Assembly: GCA_027972325.1 (NCBI GenBank)
Contig: JAPMOS010000074.1
Coordinates: 62,001-126,000 of the forward strand
DNA from: Paratrimastix pyriformis
Taxonomy: Eukaryota; Preaxostyla; Paratrimastigidae
Direction of reading: 5' to 3'
DNA: 64,000 nucleotides
The position numbers and the translations under genes were made by a program. Shown in pieces: positions 32,801-53,900 of this stretch. Positions within the stretch are counted from its first letter, which is position 1. The number at the start of each line of letters is the position of its first letter. The notes under the pieces were generated by a model. That model made no database searches and had not been told where the DNA came from. It saw only the letters and a list, made by a program, of their open reading frames with translations.

Positions 32801-35143
32801 CACCACCACCCACCACCCACCACCCACCACCCACCACCCACCACCCACCACCCACCACCACCACCACCACCACCACCACCACCACCACCACCACCACCAC
32901 CACCACCACCACCACCACGACCCACCCCACCACCACCACCTTTGTCCTCTCATCACACCGCTGTTCGCGGCTCGTAGATCAAGCAGCTGTGCGTGCCCAT
33001 CCCGGCCCGACCAGGCGAGCCGCCCTCCTGGAAGCCGAAGCCCATCCCGACCCAGTGCGTCCAAGCCGAGTCCGTTCCCCTCGCCCCACACACCCCAGAT
33101 CTGTGCTGGCATCGCTTGACTGCCACCACCACACTCTTCATCGCGTCTGACCATCACCACCGCCCTGTGCTTCGTGGCCAGATCGCTGGAGAAGGGCCTC
33201 TCGGTCACCACCAAGCTGTGGATCCAGATGCAGGCCAAGATGGGTGGCGTCCCTTGGGGCGTCCAGGTCCGCTGCCCGCTGCCCGCTGCCCGCTGCCCGC
33301 TGCCCGCTGCCCGCTGCCCGCTGCCCGCTGCCCGCTGCCCGCTGCCCGCTGCCCGCTGCCCGCTGCCCGCTGCCCGCTGCCCGCTGCCCGCTGTCCCGCT
33401 GCCCGCTGTCCCGCTGCCCGCTGCCCGCTGCCCGCTGCCCGCTGCCCGCTGCCGCTCAGGTTGTACACCCCGCAAGCAGCTCAAATTCCGTTAATCACTG
33501 CGCTCCGTTGCTCGTGGTGTCGCGCGGGTGGTGCGCAGCTGCCCGTTGAGTCGTTTATGGTCGTCGGGGTGGACGTCTCCACGTCCAAGGAGCAGACGGC
33601 CGTGGGGCTGACGGCCTCCTTCGACCGCTCCGCCACCCGATACTTCTCGCGGGCCATGGGCCAGGCCACCGGCACACAGGACCCCCTCATGATCCCCACC
33701 ACCATGCCCCCCATCGTGCCCAGGCTACAGCGGTCCGCGGTCGCTGCTTTGACTTCTCGCGGGGGTGGGGGGTGAGGCGGGGGGCGAGGGGGGTGGGTGG
33801 GGTGGAGGAGAGGCACCTCCCTCCAGCTCCCCCGTGTCGCGTTGCTCACGCACCCATCTCTCGATGCGGCCGGGTGGGCGGGTGGGCGGGTGGGCGGTTG
33901 GGCAGTATCATCGAAAGCGCGCTGGTGGAATACGCCAAGAACAACCGGGACACCCTCCCGAAGATGATCCTCCTCTACCGCAACGGGTCTGGCTCCACCA
34001 CCACTGCCACGCTTCTGCGATGCGCATGGGGGGCTGTGTGGATGGTGCCCAGGGGCGCGTGCCCACATGCACGGGTCATGCGCTTCCTCGGATCCGTGCT
34101 TCTCACCTCCTTCCACCCACCCACCCACCCACCCCGTGTGACGGCAGGGCGGGCCTGGACCAGTTCCGCAAGCTGCTCACCCTGGAGGTGCCGCTCATCT
34201 ACCAGGCATGCGACGCCGTCAGGCCGGGTCCGGCTTACTTCCCAGTTGGGCCATCTCACTCCGCCCTACCTCACTCCCTGCAGGTGGCGGGTACCGGCCC
34301 AAGGTCGCCTACATCGCCATGCGCAAGAAGACCAACACCCGCTTCGTCCTGGCCGACGGTCTGCTCAACTTTCGGGGCCTCATCAACACATCATCCAATC
34401 ATCAGCCATCAGCACCAATCTCGCGACTATCGCCACCTCACCACCATCATCCAATCATCACCATCACCATCACCGCCCCAGATCATCATCCAGATCATCA
34501 TCCAGACCATCATCCAGATCATCATCCAGATCATCATCCAGATCATCATCCAGACCATCATCCAGATCATCATCCAGATCATCATCCAGATCATCATCCA
34601 GATCATCATCCAGATCATCATCCAGATCATCATCCAGATCATCATCATTCCCTGCGTGCAGGATACTCGAACGCACCCCCGGGGACGGTCATCGACGACC
34701 CTGCGGCCTGCATGCCGGGCCTCTACGACTTCTACCTCATCAGCCAGTCGGTCGCCCCGGGTCCGCCCTTTTCCCGGCGCTCCTTCTGAACTGACACCTC
34801 TTTCGCTGCTCAGCAACCACGGCGAGTCCGGTGCATTACACTGTCCTCAGGTCTGACCGTGATTGGTCGCCTTCCACACTCCCCTTGTCCTTCTTCCTAG
34901 CGATAATACTGGATTGCCATCGGATTATATGCAGATGTTTACATACCGACTCTGTCACACGTACTACAATTGGAGTGGTACAGTCTCCCAGCCAGGAGTC
35001 ATTCAGTATGCTCACCGTCTGGCCCAGATGCTCACCGATGTCTACGTGTCTGTGTGGGAATTGGCGCCCCTGACTCAACTCCTTTTCTCCATAGACGCAA
35101 CGCCCCCCATTCTCAACTCCAACACTGCCTTCATTTTTTGTAA
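29833..35143 (+). CDS. Argonaute/Piwi-family protein
   Basis: The ATG is at 29833. About 20 introns are removed, nearly all beginning GTCYG. The Argonaute domains then appear in order. N domain: VQLASNLYKF, then HEYNVRFIPEQSASR. Linker: FEKALGKMGLVEM and FELWPGFAATPTQ. PAZ at about 31.0-31.4 kb: YRITGVELDKNPTKTF and VEEVTFENYVQSRYG. LFLTGLTDEVRSDFRLMKS and LPPQRIVFGNMTVS follow. MID: QIAVVVLPDKDKERYKK, IKQLCVPIP, PTQCVQAE. PIWI from 33.5 kb: MVVGVDVSTS, LPKMILLYRNG, RPKVAYIAMRKKT, DFYLISQ, SPVHYTVL, YRLCHTYYNW, and the C-terminal HFL at the stop codon 35141-35143. The first Asp and the His of the slicer tetrad are present, but the usual YRDG reads YRNG (near 33980). It is likely an RNA-guided silencing protein, possibly without slicing. 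Exon edges between 30.1 and 30.5 kb are uncertain. Confidence 0.92.
32795..32938. repeat. CCACCCA then CAC repeat
   Basis: A 7-bp CCACCCA array grades into a CAC trinucleotide run inside an Argonaute intron. It is the same unit as in the LRR gene intron at 21.93-22.06 kb. Confidence 0.9.
33267..33457. repeat. CTGCCCG 7-bp minisatellite at a splice donor
   Basis: About 25 copies of CTGCCCG, with two CTGTCCCG variants, begin directly at the intron donor (GTCCG followed by CTGCCCG) after the Argonaute exon ending GGVPWGVQ. The array fills most of the intron before the exon that starts the PIWI catalytic core. Confidence 0.9.
34479..34648. repeat. CAGATCATCATC 12-bp repeat
   Basis: About 14 copies of a 12-bp unit (two copies read CAGACCATCATC) fill an Argonaute intron between the LADG and YSNAPPG exons. 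Confidence 0.95.
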
Positions 35144-35241
35144 AGTGTTGGGAAGCGAAAGAAGAGTGCCTGTTCGGTGTTGTCATCATGTCAGGTCGGC
35201 GCGGACTTCTCCTTTGAGGCGCGAGCGGCAAAGTTGATTCG

Positions 35242-37254
35242 ATGGGGTCGAATTTTAGCACACCCGCGGCGGCGGCCGGGACAACACCAAAAATCATCGA
35301 TCCTGCCACCTATCTCAATCAATTGATTGAGGATGTCCGAAAACGCACCCCAGACACTACCCCCGTTAATGCAGTCCCCTATCCTTTCCCTGTCGCGTCC
35401 CGCCCAAAAATTATTTTCGACACTGACCTGGGGAGCGATGTGGATGACGCATTGGCTCTGTTACTGTTGATGCACCTTCCGCAATCCGACTATGAACTTT
35501 TGGGCATCACGACCGTGTATGGCTGTTCCGAACTGCGAACCCTCGTGACCCGCAGGATTCTCGAGGCAGCAGGATGGGACAAGAAAGTCCCATTGATTTG
35601 TGGAGTGGTCTGTTCTCCCAAGATTATTATTGGCCTGCACTGATTCTGCATCAGGGAGCCCCCCTGACGCGCGATTCCGAAACTGTTTGGCACTCTCACA
35701 CAGAAGGCCGTGGACTTTGCACCGAAGAAGAAATTCGTGCCAATTTTAACACATGGAAATCATTAACGGCACCTCATGATGAGGTCTCGCCTTGCTGCCC
35801 ACCAACACCACTTTCCCATCATTTTCCTTTTACAGGCTGCCCGGTTCATTATTGAGCAAGTCCAAAAGTACCCCGGTCAAGTCATCATTCTGGCGCTGGG
35901 CGCCCTATCCAATGTGGCTCTGGCCCTGCGCATTCAGCCCGATATTGCCTCGAAGATCCACCACATTGCATTCATGGGCTCGGGCGTCCGATGCACAGTC
36001 TGCTTTTCCCCCCCCTTTCCGATCCTTCCTCCATCCTTCCACTTTTTCTCCATGTGGCTATCACCTCGGGGTCGGTTAGCACGAGAACCCCCGCCCGGAG
36101 TACCGCCCCGTGGAGCGTCACGTGGGCCACCGCTCGCGGGCCTCGCACAACATTCGATGCGACATCGGCGCTGCCATCGAGGTTCGTCCCATGCCGACCT
36201 CCCCTCCACCATCCCCCATTGGCCACCCCATTGGCCAGCCGACGGCTCATTTTGTGGAAACCGTTCCCCACCTGCGGCGGGCCCCCCAGGTGTTCGGCAA
36301 CGTGAACGTGCGGGTGCAGGTCGTCTCGAACGACGTCACCTGCCGCTGTTGGCTGCAGGGCCTCCACAGCTTGGCCCTCTTCCGGGCAGGCGGTCCGTCC
36401 GCCCCGCCGACATACCCCCAACTTGTCCATATCCCCCCGTCCCATTTCATCAGCCCCACGTCAACCCCATCAGCACCTCTCTTGATCGTGTCTCCATATC
36501 CCCCCCCCCCCCCCCTCCCCCCTCCCCCCATCCCAGGCGGGGTCCTGCCTGCCGACTACACGGTTCCCGAGGGTGTGACCCTGGCCCAGGCCGAGGCGAT
36601 GGCCGCCCGAATGACGGCCGAGGGCCGGGCCGTGGGCGGCTCTACGTCGAGTGGCTCAACTACCGCGCCTCCATCGGCCAAGGTCCGCGCCCAGCCGACC
36701 GGAGGGAGGGCAGAGGGCCACACCTCGAGGATGTATGTGTGTGTGTGTGTGTGTCCATCGGCCAGGGCCCGCGGGGGCGGAAAGGTCGACGATCGGGCAT
36801 CCGGTGCTCAAACTTCTACCCCCCCCCCCCCCCCCCCCTTCATTTTCCCCCAGGCGTGGCCACCTGCCCCCACGACCCGCTGACCCTTGCCGAGGCCCTG
36901 TACCCGTCCCGCTTCGTGCGGTACGTCCCGGGGCGCCTCCTCATCCACCGCGAGACAGCCGAGACTGACTTCGTGGTCGACACGAGTGCCGCCCCTGCCG
37001 GCAGCCCGGCCGGGCCGGCGCGGCACTGGCTGGGGGTCGCCATTGACCAGGCCGCCTTCCACGGGTGGCTGGACCCCCTGCTGACCATGCCCCGCCAGGG
37101 CGAGGAGGCCGGGGCGGCCCCCATGGAGATCCTGCCCGAGGCCGGAAACAGCAGCCCCGCGGCGGCCAGCCCGACCGTCGCCAGCCCGACTCCGTCTCCG
37201 CACCTCCCGGCGACCCCTGCCCAGATCCCGGTCGTCGCCGCCGCCTCGAACTGA
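35242..37254 (+). CDS. Inosine-uridine nucleoside hydrolase family protein
   Basis: The ATG is at 35242. Residues 57-70 carry the family signature (IIFDTDLGSDVDDA), the Asp cluster that binds Ca2+ and ribose. Further landmarks after introns starting GTCTGT, GTCTCG and GTCCGA are VPLICGV joined to GAPLTRDSE, HTEGRGL, VIILALGALSNVALAL, IHHIAFMGSG, SHNIRCDIGAAIE and CPHDPLTLAEALYPSRF. The last part is a Pro/Ala-rich tail ending at 37254. The enzyme should cleave the N-glycosidic bond of ribonucleosides in purine or pyrimidine salvage. The N-terminus MGSNFS fits an N-myristoylation signal, so membrane attachment is possible (inference). Exon edges between 36.2 and 36.8 kb are approximate. The stop of the Argonaute gene is only 98 bp upstream. 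Confidence 0.88.
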
Positions 37255-37432
37255 ACCCGACCTGAACGCGAATTGGGAGACCATCCATCCATCCCGCACC
37301 CACCCTCTTCTCTTCCTGAGTGCCGGCACGCTTTTCCGGCTTCCCCCTCTTGATTGGGACGCTGCTGCGACTGCGGGCCTCCTTCGTTTTTACGGGGGAC
37401 AGTCTCGATTTGGCGATTGATTCCTTGGCGCC

Positions 37433-37469
<37 letters not shown>

Positions 37470-37776
37470 CCCGACACAGACAATGGGCGCCGAAAAAAAC
37501 CGAAGGGTGCGGCCGTTCTGATTGATGACCCCCCCCCCCCCCCCGACCCCACTTGGACGAACGCCGGTCAGCCAGGCCCGAGCGGGATGTTCAAAACGGG
37601 GGCGAAGGGGGTGGTCCAAAAAGAAGACGAATTTCGCAGAAAACGAAGGAAAGCAGGTCCATGGGGGTAACCTCCCCCGCCCCCCCGGCTCGGAGGCCTT
37701 CATCCCCTCAAAAACAACAAGTAGTGTACGCAGGAAAATACAACTCAGATACGAGATATCGACAGGAGGCCGAGCT
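37255..37776. other. Convergent intergenic region with two poly-C tracts
   Basis: This lies between the stops of the nucleoside hydrolase (plus) and the fascin-like gene (minus). C runs occupy 37434-37468 and about 37531-37544. Otherwise nothing was recognised; 3' ends of both genes are expected here. Confidence 0.5.
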
Positions 37777-39649
37777 TTAGCACTTGACCTCGAAGGTTTC
37801 CCAGCCGCCGGCGGCGGGGCGGTTGCAGACGACCTGCCCGGTGGGCTCGCAGCACAGGTAGTGGCCGTGGGAGGACTTCAGCTGGACGTGGGTGGGGTCA
37901 GGCCGGTGGACGGTGAACTGGCAGGGAGAAAACAAAGAGAGATGATGACGATGATTGCATGATTGGATGCGCCGGACCTTCTCCCAGGCGCCCTGGTTGG
38001 GGGAGGCGAAGTTGGCGGTGCCATCGGGCTTGGCCTGCAGGAAGTGGTGGTGGGACTCGGAGAAGAGGTACCACTCGTTGCTGTTGTTCGGGTCGGTGCG
38101 CACGGAGAAGGTCTCCCAGCCCCCGGGGGCGGGCCGATCGCAGACGACGCGGCCGTCGCCCTCGGCGCACATCCACTTGCCGTGGGCGCTCTTCAGGGAG
38201 ATGGACTTGGGCACGGGGTAGACGATGGGTTGCGAGAAGATCCCGACCATCTCCATGCCGGGGACCTGCTGATGGTTGGCCATCTCGAACTAAACATAGC
38301 CGACAGAACCCCGTCATTAGTTATATTTCCCGGTGGTCGGGAAAGGACAGACCGTTTCCCAGCCACCGGCGGCATCGCGGTTGGCAATCACGCGGCCCTC
38401 GGGCTCGGCGCAGACGTACTTGCCGTGGGAGGCGCGCAGGGCCACCTTGTTCTCGGCCTTGCGCTCAACACGGAACAGGCAGCGCTCGTTGGGGGACGAC
38501 TGGAAGGTGCACGAGCCATCGGCGGCGGCCTGCAGGTACTTGTTGTGCGACTCGCTGTAGATCTGCCACTGGTTGGGGTTCACCTCGATGGCGACGAACT
38601 ATATAACCCCGGCAAATATGTGAGTGCGGGCTCACCGAGAAAATTCAAACAGACCGTTTCCCAGCCGCCCTGGTTGGGGCGGTCGCACACGGCGCGGCCA
38701 TCACCTTCGGCGCAGACGAACTTGTTGTGGGCGGTCTTAAGACCCAGCTTCATCTTACGCTGCTGCATCATGTGCTGATGCTGATGCTCGTGCTGATGCT
38801 GGGCAGGCATGCCGGTCGGCACACCAGGCATCATCATGCTGGGCTGCATGGAGGGCACGGGCTGAGGGGGAATCATACCAGGAGACATCATCATCGGCTA
38901 CCCAAATCAAAAAAACAAGATCGGACGGGAGAAACAATGACTCCAGACCGGAGGAGACTGGCCAGGCATCATCGAGATGGTGACATTGCCCGTCTGCATT
39001 TGCGGCATTTGTTGCTGCATCTTCAGAGAGGGGTTCCGTTCTGACAGGAAGCGGAACATATACCGAAGGAAGCCGCTCTCATTAGCATCACCAGTCTGCA
39101 TCCTGCCGAGGGAAAAATTCACGGGGCAAAAAAAAAAAAAAATATCAGTTTGGAACCAAGGGGAAGGAAAAAAACCCTCCTTGAGCGGCAAAAAAACAGA
39201 CATTTGCTGGAGCAGCATTTGGGCGTCCATCGGAGACATCGGAACACCAAACTGGCCAGCAATCTGCACCATCTCGAGGGGCTGCATGCTGCCATCGCGA
39301 GCATACTGATAAAAGAGCTGCTTCAATTGGACGTAGGTGGGGTTGCCATTCATCATGCGGCACTGGTGGGCGCACATCAGGGCCATGTTGGGGATGTTCA
39401 TTCCACCTGTCTGGGCAACCTTTTGCATCATCATCATGGCAGTCGGCTGGTCGATGCCGACACCAACCCTAATGAGGTCGGGTAAAAAAACAAAATAAGT
39501 TGAAACAATTCGGAAAAAAATGGAGCAGACAAGGAGCAAGCTTGCACAACCTCGACCGGAGTCAATTGGCCATCACGAGCACCCTGGCTCAGGAACATCG
39601 TGAGCTGGTCCTCAAGGGTCTGGCCGCCCATCATGCCCATTTGCATCAT
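37777..39649 (-). CDS. Fascin-like beta-trefoil protein with Met-rich N-terminal domain
   Basis: The likely first ATG is at 39649 (MMQMGMMGGQ), although an extra upstream exon cannot be excluded. The N-terminal half is Met-rich and helical, with two related segments (GARDGQLTPVEVV and YARDGSMQPLEMV) that resemble degenerate EF-hand loops. After a Pro/His/Met linker come four fascin/beta-trefoil repeats. They share the ending GGWET (LKTAHNKFVCAEGDGRAVC; LRASHGKYVCAEPEGRVIA; LKSAHGKWMCAEGDGRVVC; LKSSHGHYLCCEPTGQVVC). The stop is at 37777. Introns at the repeat junctions begin GTCTGT, GTCTGT and GTCCGG, and each joins WET or WEK to a Phe. Fascin-type trefoils bind and bundle actin; this may be an actin cross-linker or a lectin-like trefoil protein. 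Actin binding is inference. Confidence 0.8.
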
Positions 39650-39784
39650 TTTCGGAAAACTACCGAAACAAAAAGAAGCATCAGCATAGGGTCCAAATGT
39701 CCATTTCTTTGTGATTCGCGGACTTGGTGTTCGAGAAGAACTCACACGGGTCGGATAACCTATTTTCGTGACAGCACAGCGCAA

Positions 39785-47028
<7,244 letters not shown>

Positions 47029-47230
47029 TTGCTCGTGATTCCGAATGCGATCATTGGGTGAAGAATGCCAGTCAATTATCGCATCCTCCGGGGGATGGCA
47101 AGGGGCCTGGTCCGCACGATCGGATTACGTGGAGGAAATTCGTGGTTAGATTCGGTTCACAGTTTCCCTTCCCTTCCTTCGCCCCATCCGGCTGATGCGG
47201 GAATTCGCAGGGGTTTTGCAAGCAAATCCG

Positions 47231-50092
<2,862 letters not shown>

Positions 50093-50387
50093 TGATGGAC
50101 ACTCAGACCATTCCCCTCCTCCTCCCCTCCCTCTTCCCACTACGTACATTGTAACCACTTTTTCCCGAAAAAAACTGATTTTGGTTTCGGGCGCCCGTGT
50201 CCTCGCTCCCCCCGATCATCATCGTCCAATCATCCCATCATCCCATCATCTGACCCCCCTTCTCCCACAGGCACAGCGACACCTCGAGAAACCCGAAAAG
50301 GCCAACGAGAAGAACCCGATCCGGCTGTTCAAAGGGAATACACACAGACAATCAACATCACCCCTTGCAAACCCCCCACTCCCCGCC
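50093..50387. other. Convergent intergenic region with a possible extra exon
   Basis: This lies between the NOTUM-family stop and the stop of the large minus-strand gene. Near 50272 a CACAG acceptor-like site is followed by a plus-strand frame reading AQRHLEKPEKANEKNPIRLF. Its composition is more protein-like than the surroundings. It could be an alternative last exon or chance. Confidence 0.3.
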
Positions 50388-50837
50388 CTATCCGGAGGGA
50401 GCCGCGCCCGGGGGCTGCGGTGGTGCCCCGGTCCTGGGGTAGAGGGAGGGCTGGCCCTTCTTGCGGAGGCCGTACCTGATGTCCTGCTCGTCGAGCTTGG
50501 CCAGGATCGCCTCGCGGTCGGCCGGGCTCCCGTAGGCCACTAGACCCCCGGGCAGGGAGGCAGGGAGGCAGGGAGGCAGGAGGGAGGAAAATTGATGTTG
50601 CGCGGGGATAAGGCGGAGGCACGAGACGAGGATGCTCGGGGCATCGAGATGGTCATGAGGGGATGGATGGTGGCAGATTCCAGTGCGGTGGGCGGGCGCG
50701 GGGATGGGGACGGACGGTAGTTGACCGAGTCCATCAGGCGCCCAAGCAGCCCGCGCAGCATCCGCTCGCCGACCTCCAGCCCCGCATCGCGCCCCGTGGG
50801 CCTGCCGGGCGCAGGAAGAAGTGCGGGCGGACGACGA

Positions 50838-50875
<38 letters not shown>

Positions 50876-50885
50876 GATGATGATG

Positions 50886-50917
<32 letters not shown>

Positions 50918-53900
50918 GATGATGGATGATGGATGATGATGATGATCGGATGTGATGATCGGATGATGATGATCGGATGATGATGATCGGATGATGATCG
51001 GATGTGATGATGGTGATCGGAGGATGTGATGATCGGATGATCGGATGATGACCGAATGATGCTGATGATGCGCGTGAAGAATGGATGATGGGAGGAATGA
51101 GGGGGGAGGGCGAAGGAGGAGGAGGAGGGGGGTGGGGGGGTGGGGGGGTGGCAGGGGATCACGGACGGGCGCTGCTGGGGTGGTGGCCCGCCTGCGAACT
51201 CGTTTGCCGCCCCTGCGAGGCGAACAGACAGGTTGCGGGGGGTGCGGCGGACGGGAGGGGATGAGCAAAAGGGCAGGTCGCCAAGAGGGACGCCTCGTGA
51301 GCAAACACCAATCACCGCCCCAACTCGATGGCGAGTCCATCATCCCATCATCAGACTCCATGCCAGTGTCGTCCTCCATGGCCCACCCATGGTGCGCGTG
51401 CAGTAGTATGGCGGGCGTGGGGGACCTGTCTCCTCGTCGCCCCGCGGGGGCGGCCTGACGGCGGGCGCCTGGCCGGGGGGCAGAGGCGGCGGGGCGAAGC
51501 CCGAATCGAAGATGCTCGGCTGCCGGGCGAGCAGGGCCGATTGGACTGCCGACACACAGATACGCAGACGACAGCACAGACAGACAGCACAGACAGATAG
51601 CACATACGACAGCACATACGACAGCACATACGACAGACAGACAGACAGCACAGACAGAACATACGACAGCACAGACAGCACAGACAGCACATACGTACAG
51701 CACAGGCAGCACAGGCAGCACAGACAACACAGACAGCACATACGACAGACAGCAGACAGACAGCACAGAGTGACAGCACAGACAGACAGACATATGAGTG
51801 ATTGGTCAGATGTGGGGGGGAGCAGGTCGACGATCCGGGGGTGATGCAGACCCTGCGAGGACTGGGTGAACCTGACCAGGAGGGAGCGGAGCTGGTCCCG
51901 GGTCCGGTCCGAGGTGGACTGCAGGATGCCCTCCCGCTGCAGGGCCTTGGCGATGATCAGGGCGGCGTCCTCGCCCGGGGCCACTTGCAGGTAGAGCCGC
52001 ACCCTGACCCATCCCCACCACACACCACACACACGTCGAAACCGGCCCATCAAGAGGATCATCAGGTCATCATCCGATCATTATCCGATCATCCACCACC
52101 ATTTACCATCCTCCTCCCTCCTCCCTCCCTCCCTCCTCCTCCTCCTCCTCCTCCTCCTCCTCCTCCTCCTCCTCCTCCTCCTCCTCCTCCTCCTCCTCCT
52201 CCTCCTCCTCCTCCTCCTCCTCCTCCTCCTCCTCCTCCTCCTCCTCACCCACGTCCATCATCATCCAGGGACGGACCTGCCGGTGAATGTGTCATCGTCC
52301 TGGTCGGGCCCCCCGAACGCAGCTGGCGACTTCAGGTTCACCTGGCCAGGGCAGGGCAGGGCAGGGAAGGTACCACACAACGATGTGGTTGGAATGAAAT
52401 GTTGCAACAGGTGCCTGGGGTGAGCCCAGATTCGCTGGGCGTCGTTGATCATGATGGTAATGATGATGATGGTGGTGATGGTAATGATGGTGGTGATGGT
52501 AATGATGGTGGTGATGGTAATGATGGTAGTGATGGTAGTGATGGTAGTGATGGTAATGATGGTAATGATGGTGGTGATGGTGGTGATGGTGGTGATGGTG
52601 GTGATGGTGGTGATGGTAATGATGGTAATGATGGTAATGATGGTAATGATGGTGGTGATGGTAATGATGGTGGTGCTGGTAATGATGGTAATGATGGTAA
52701 TGATGGTAATGATGGTGGTGATGGTAATGATGGTAATGATGGTGGTGATGGTAATGATGGTGGTGATGGTAATGATGGTGGTGATGGTAATGATGGTGGT
52801 GATGGTAATGATGGTAATGATGGTGGTGATGGTAATGATGGTGGTGATGGTAATGATGGTAATGATGGTAATGATGGTGGTGATGGTAATGATGGTAATG
52901 ATGGTGGTGATGGTAATGATGGTGATGGTAATGATGGTGGTGATGGTAATGATGGTAATGATGGTAATGATGGTGGTGATGGTAATGATGGTGGTGATGG
53001 TAATGATGGTAATGATGGTAATGATGGTGGTGATGGTAATGATGGTGGTGATGGTAATGATGGTGGTGATGGTAATGATGGTGGTGATGGTAATGATGGT
53101 GGTGATGGTAATGATGGTAATGATGGTGGTGATGGTAATGATGGTAATGATGGTGGTGATGGTGGTGATGGTAATGATGGTGGTGATGGTAATGATGGTG
53201 GTGATGGTAATGATGGTAATGATGGTAATGATGGTGGTGATGGTAATGATGGTGGTGATGGTAATGATGGGAATGATGGTGGTAATGATGGTGGTGTGAT
53301 GGTAATGATGGTGGTGATGGTAATGATGGTGGTGATGGTAATGATGGTGGTGATGGTAATGATGGTGGTGATGGTAATGATGGTGGTGATGGTAATGATG
53401 GTGGTGATGGTGGTGATGGTAATGATGGTGGTGATGGTAATGATGGTAATGATGGTAATGATGGTAATGATGGTGGTGATGGTAATGATGGTAATGATGG
53501 TAATGATGGTAATGATGGTGGTGATGGTAATGATGGTGGTGATGGTAATGATGGTGGTGATGGTAATGATGGTAATGATGGTGGTGATGGTAATGATGGT
53601 AATGATGGTAATGATGGTAATGATGGTGGTGATGGTAATGGTAATGGTGATGGTAATGATGGTGGTGATGGTAATGATGGTATGGTAATGATGGTAATGA
53701 TGGTAATGATGGTGGTGATGAATGATGGTGTGGTAATGGTATGATGGTAATGGTAATGATGGTAAATGATGAAATGATGGTAATGATGGTAATGATGGTA
53801 ATGATGGTAGTGATGGTAATGATGGTGGTGATGGTAATGATGGTAATGGTAATGATGGTAATGATGGTGATGGTAATGATGGTGGTGATGGTAATGATGG

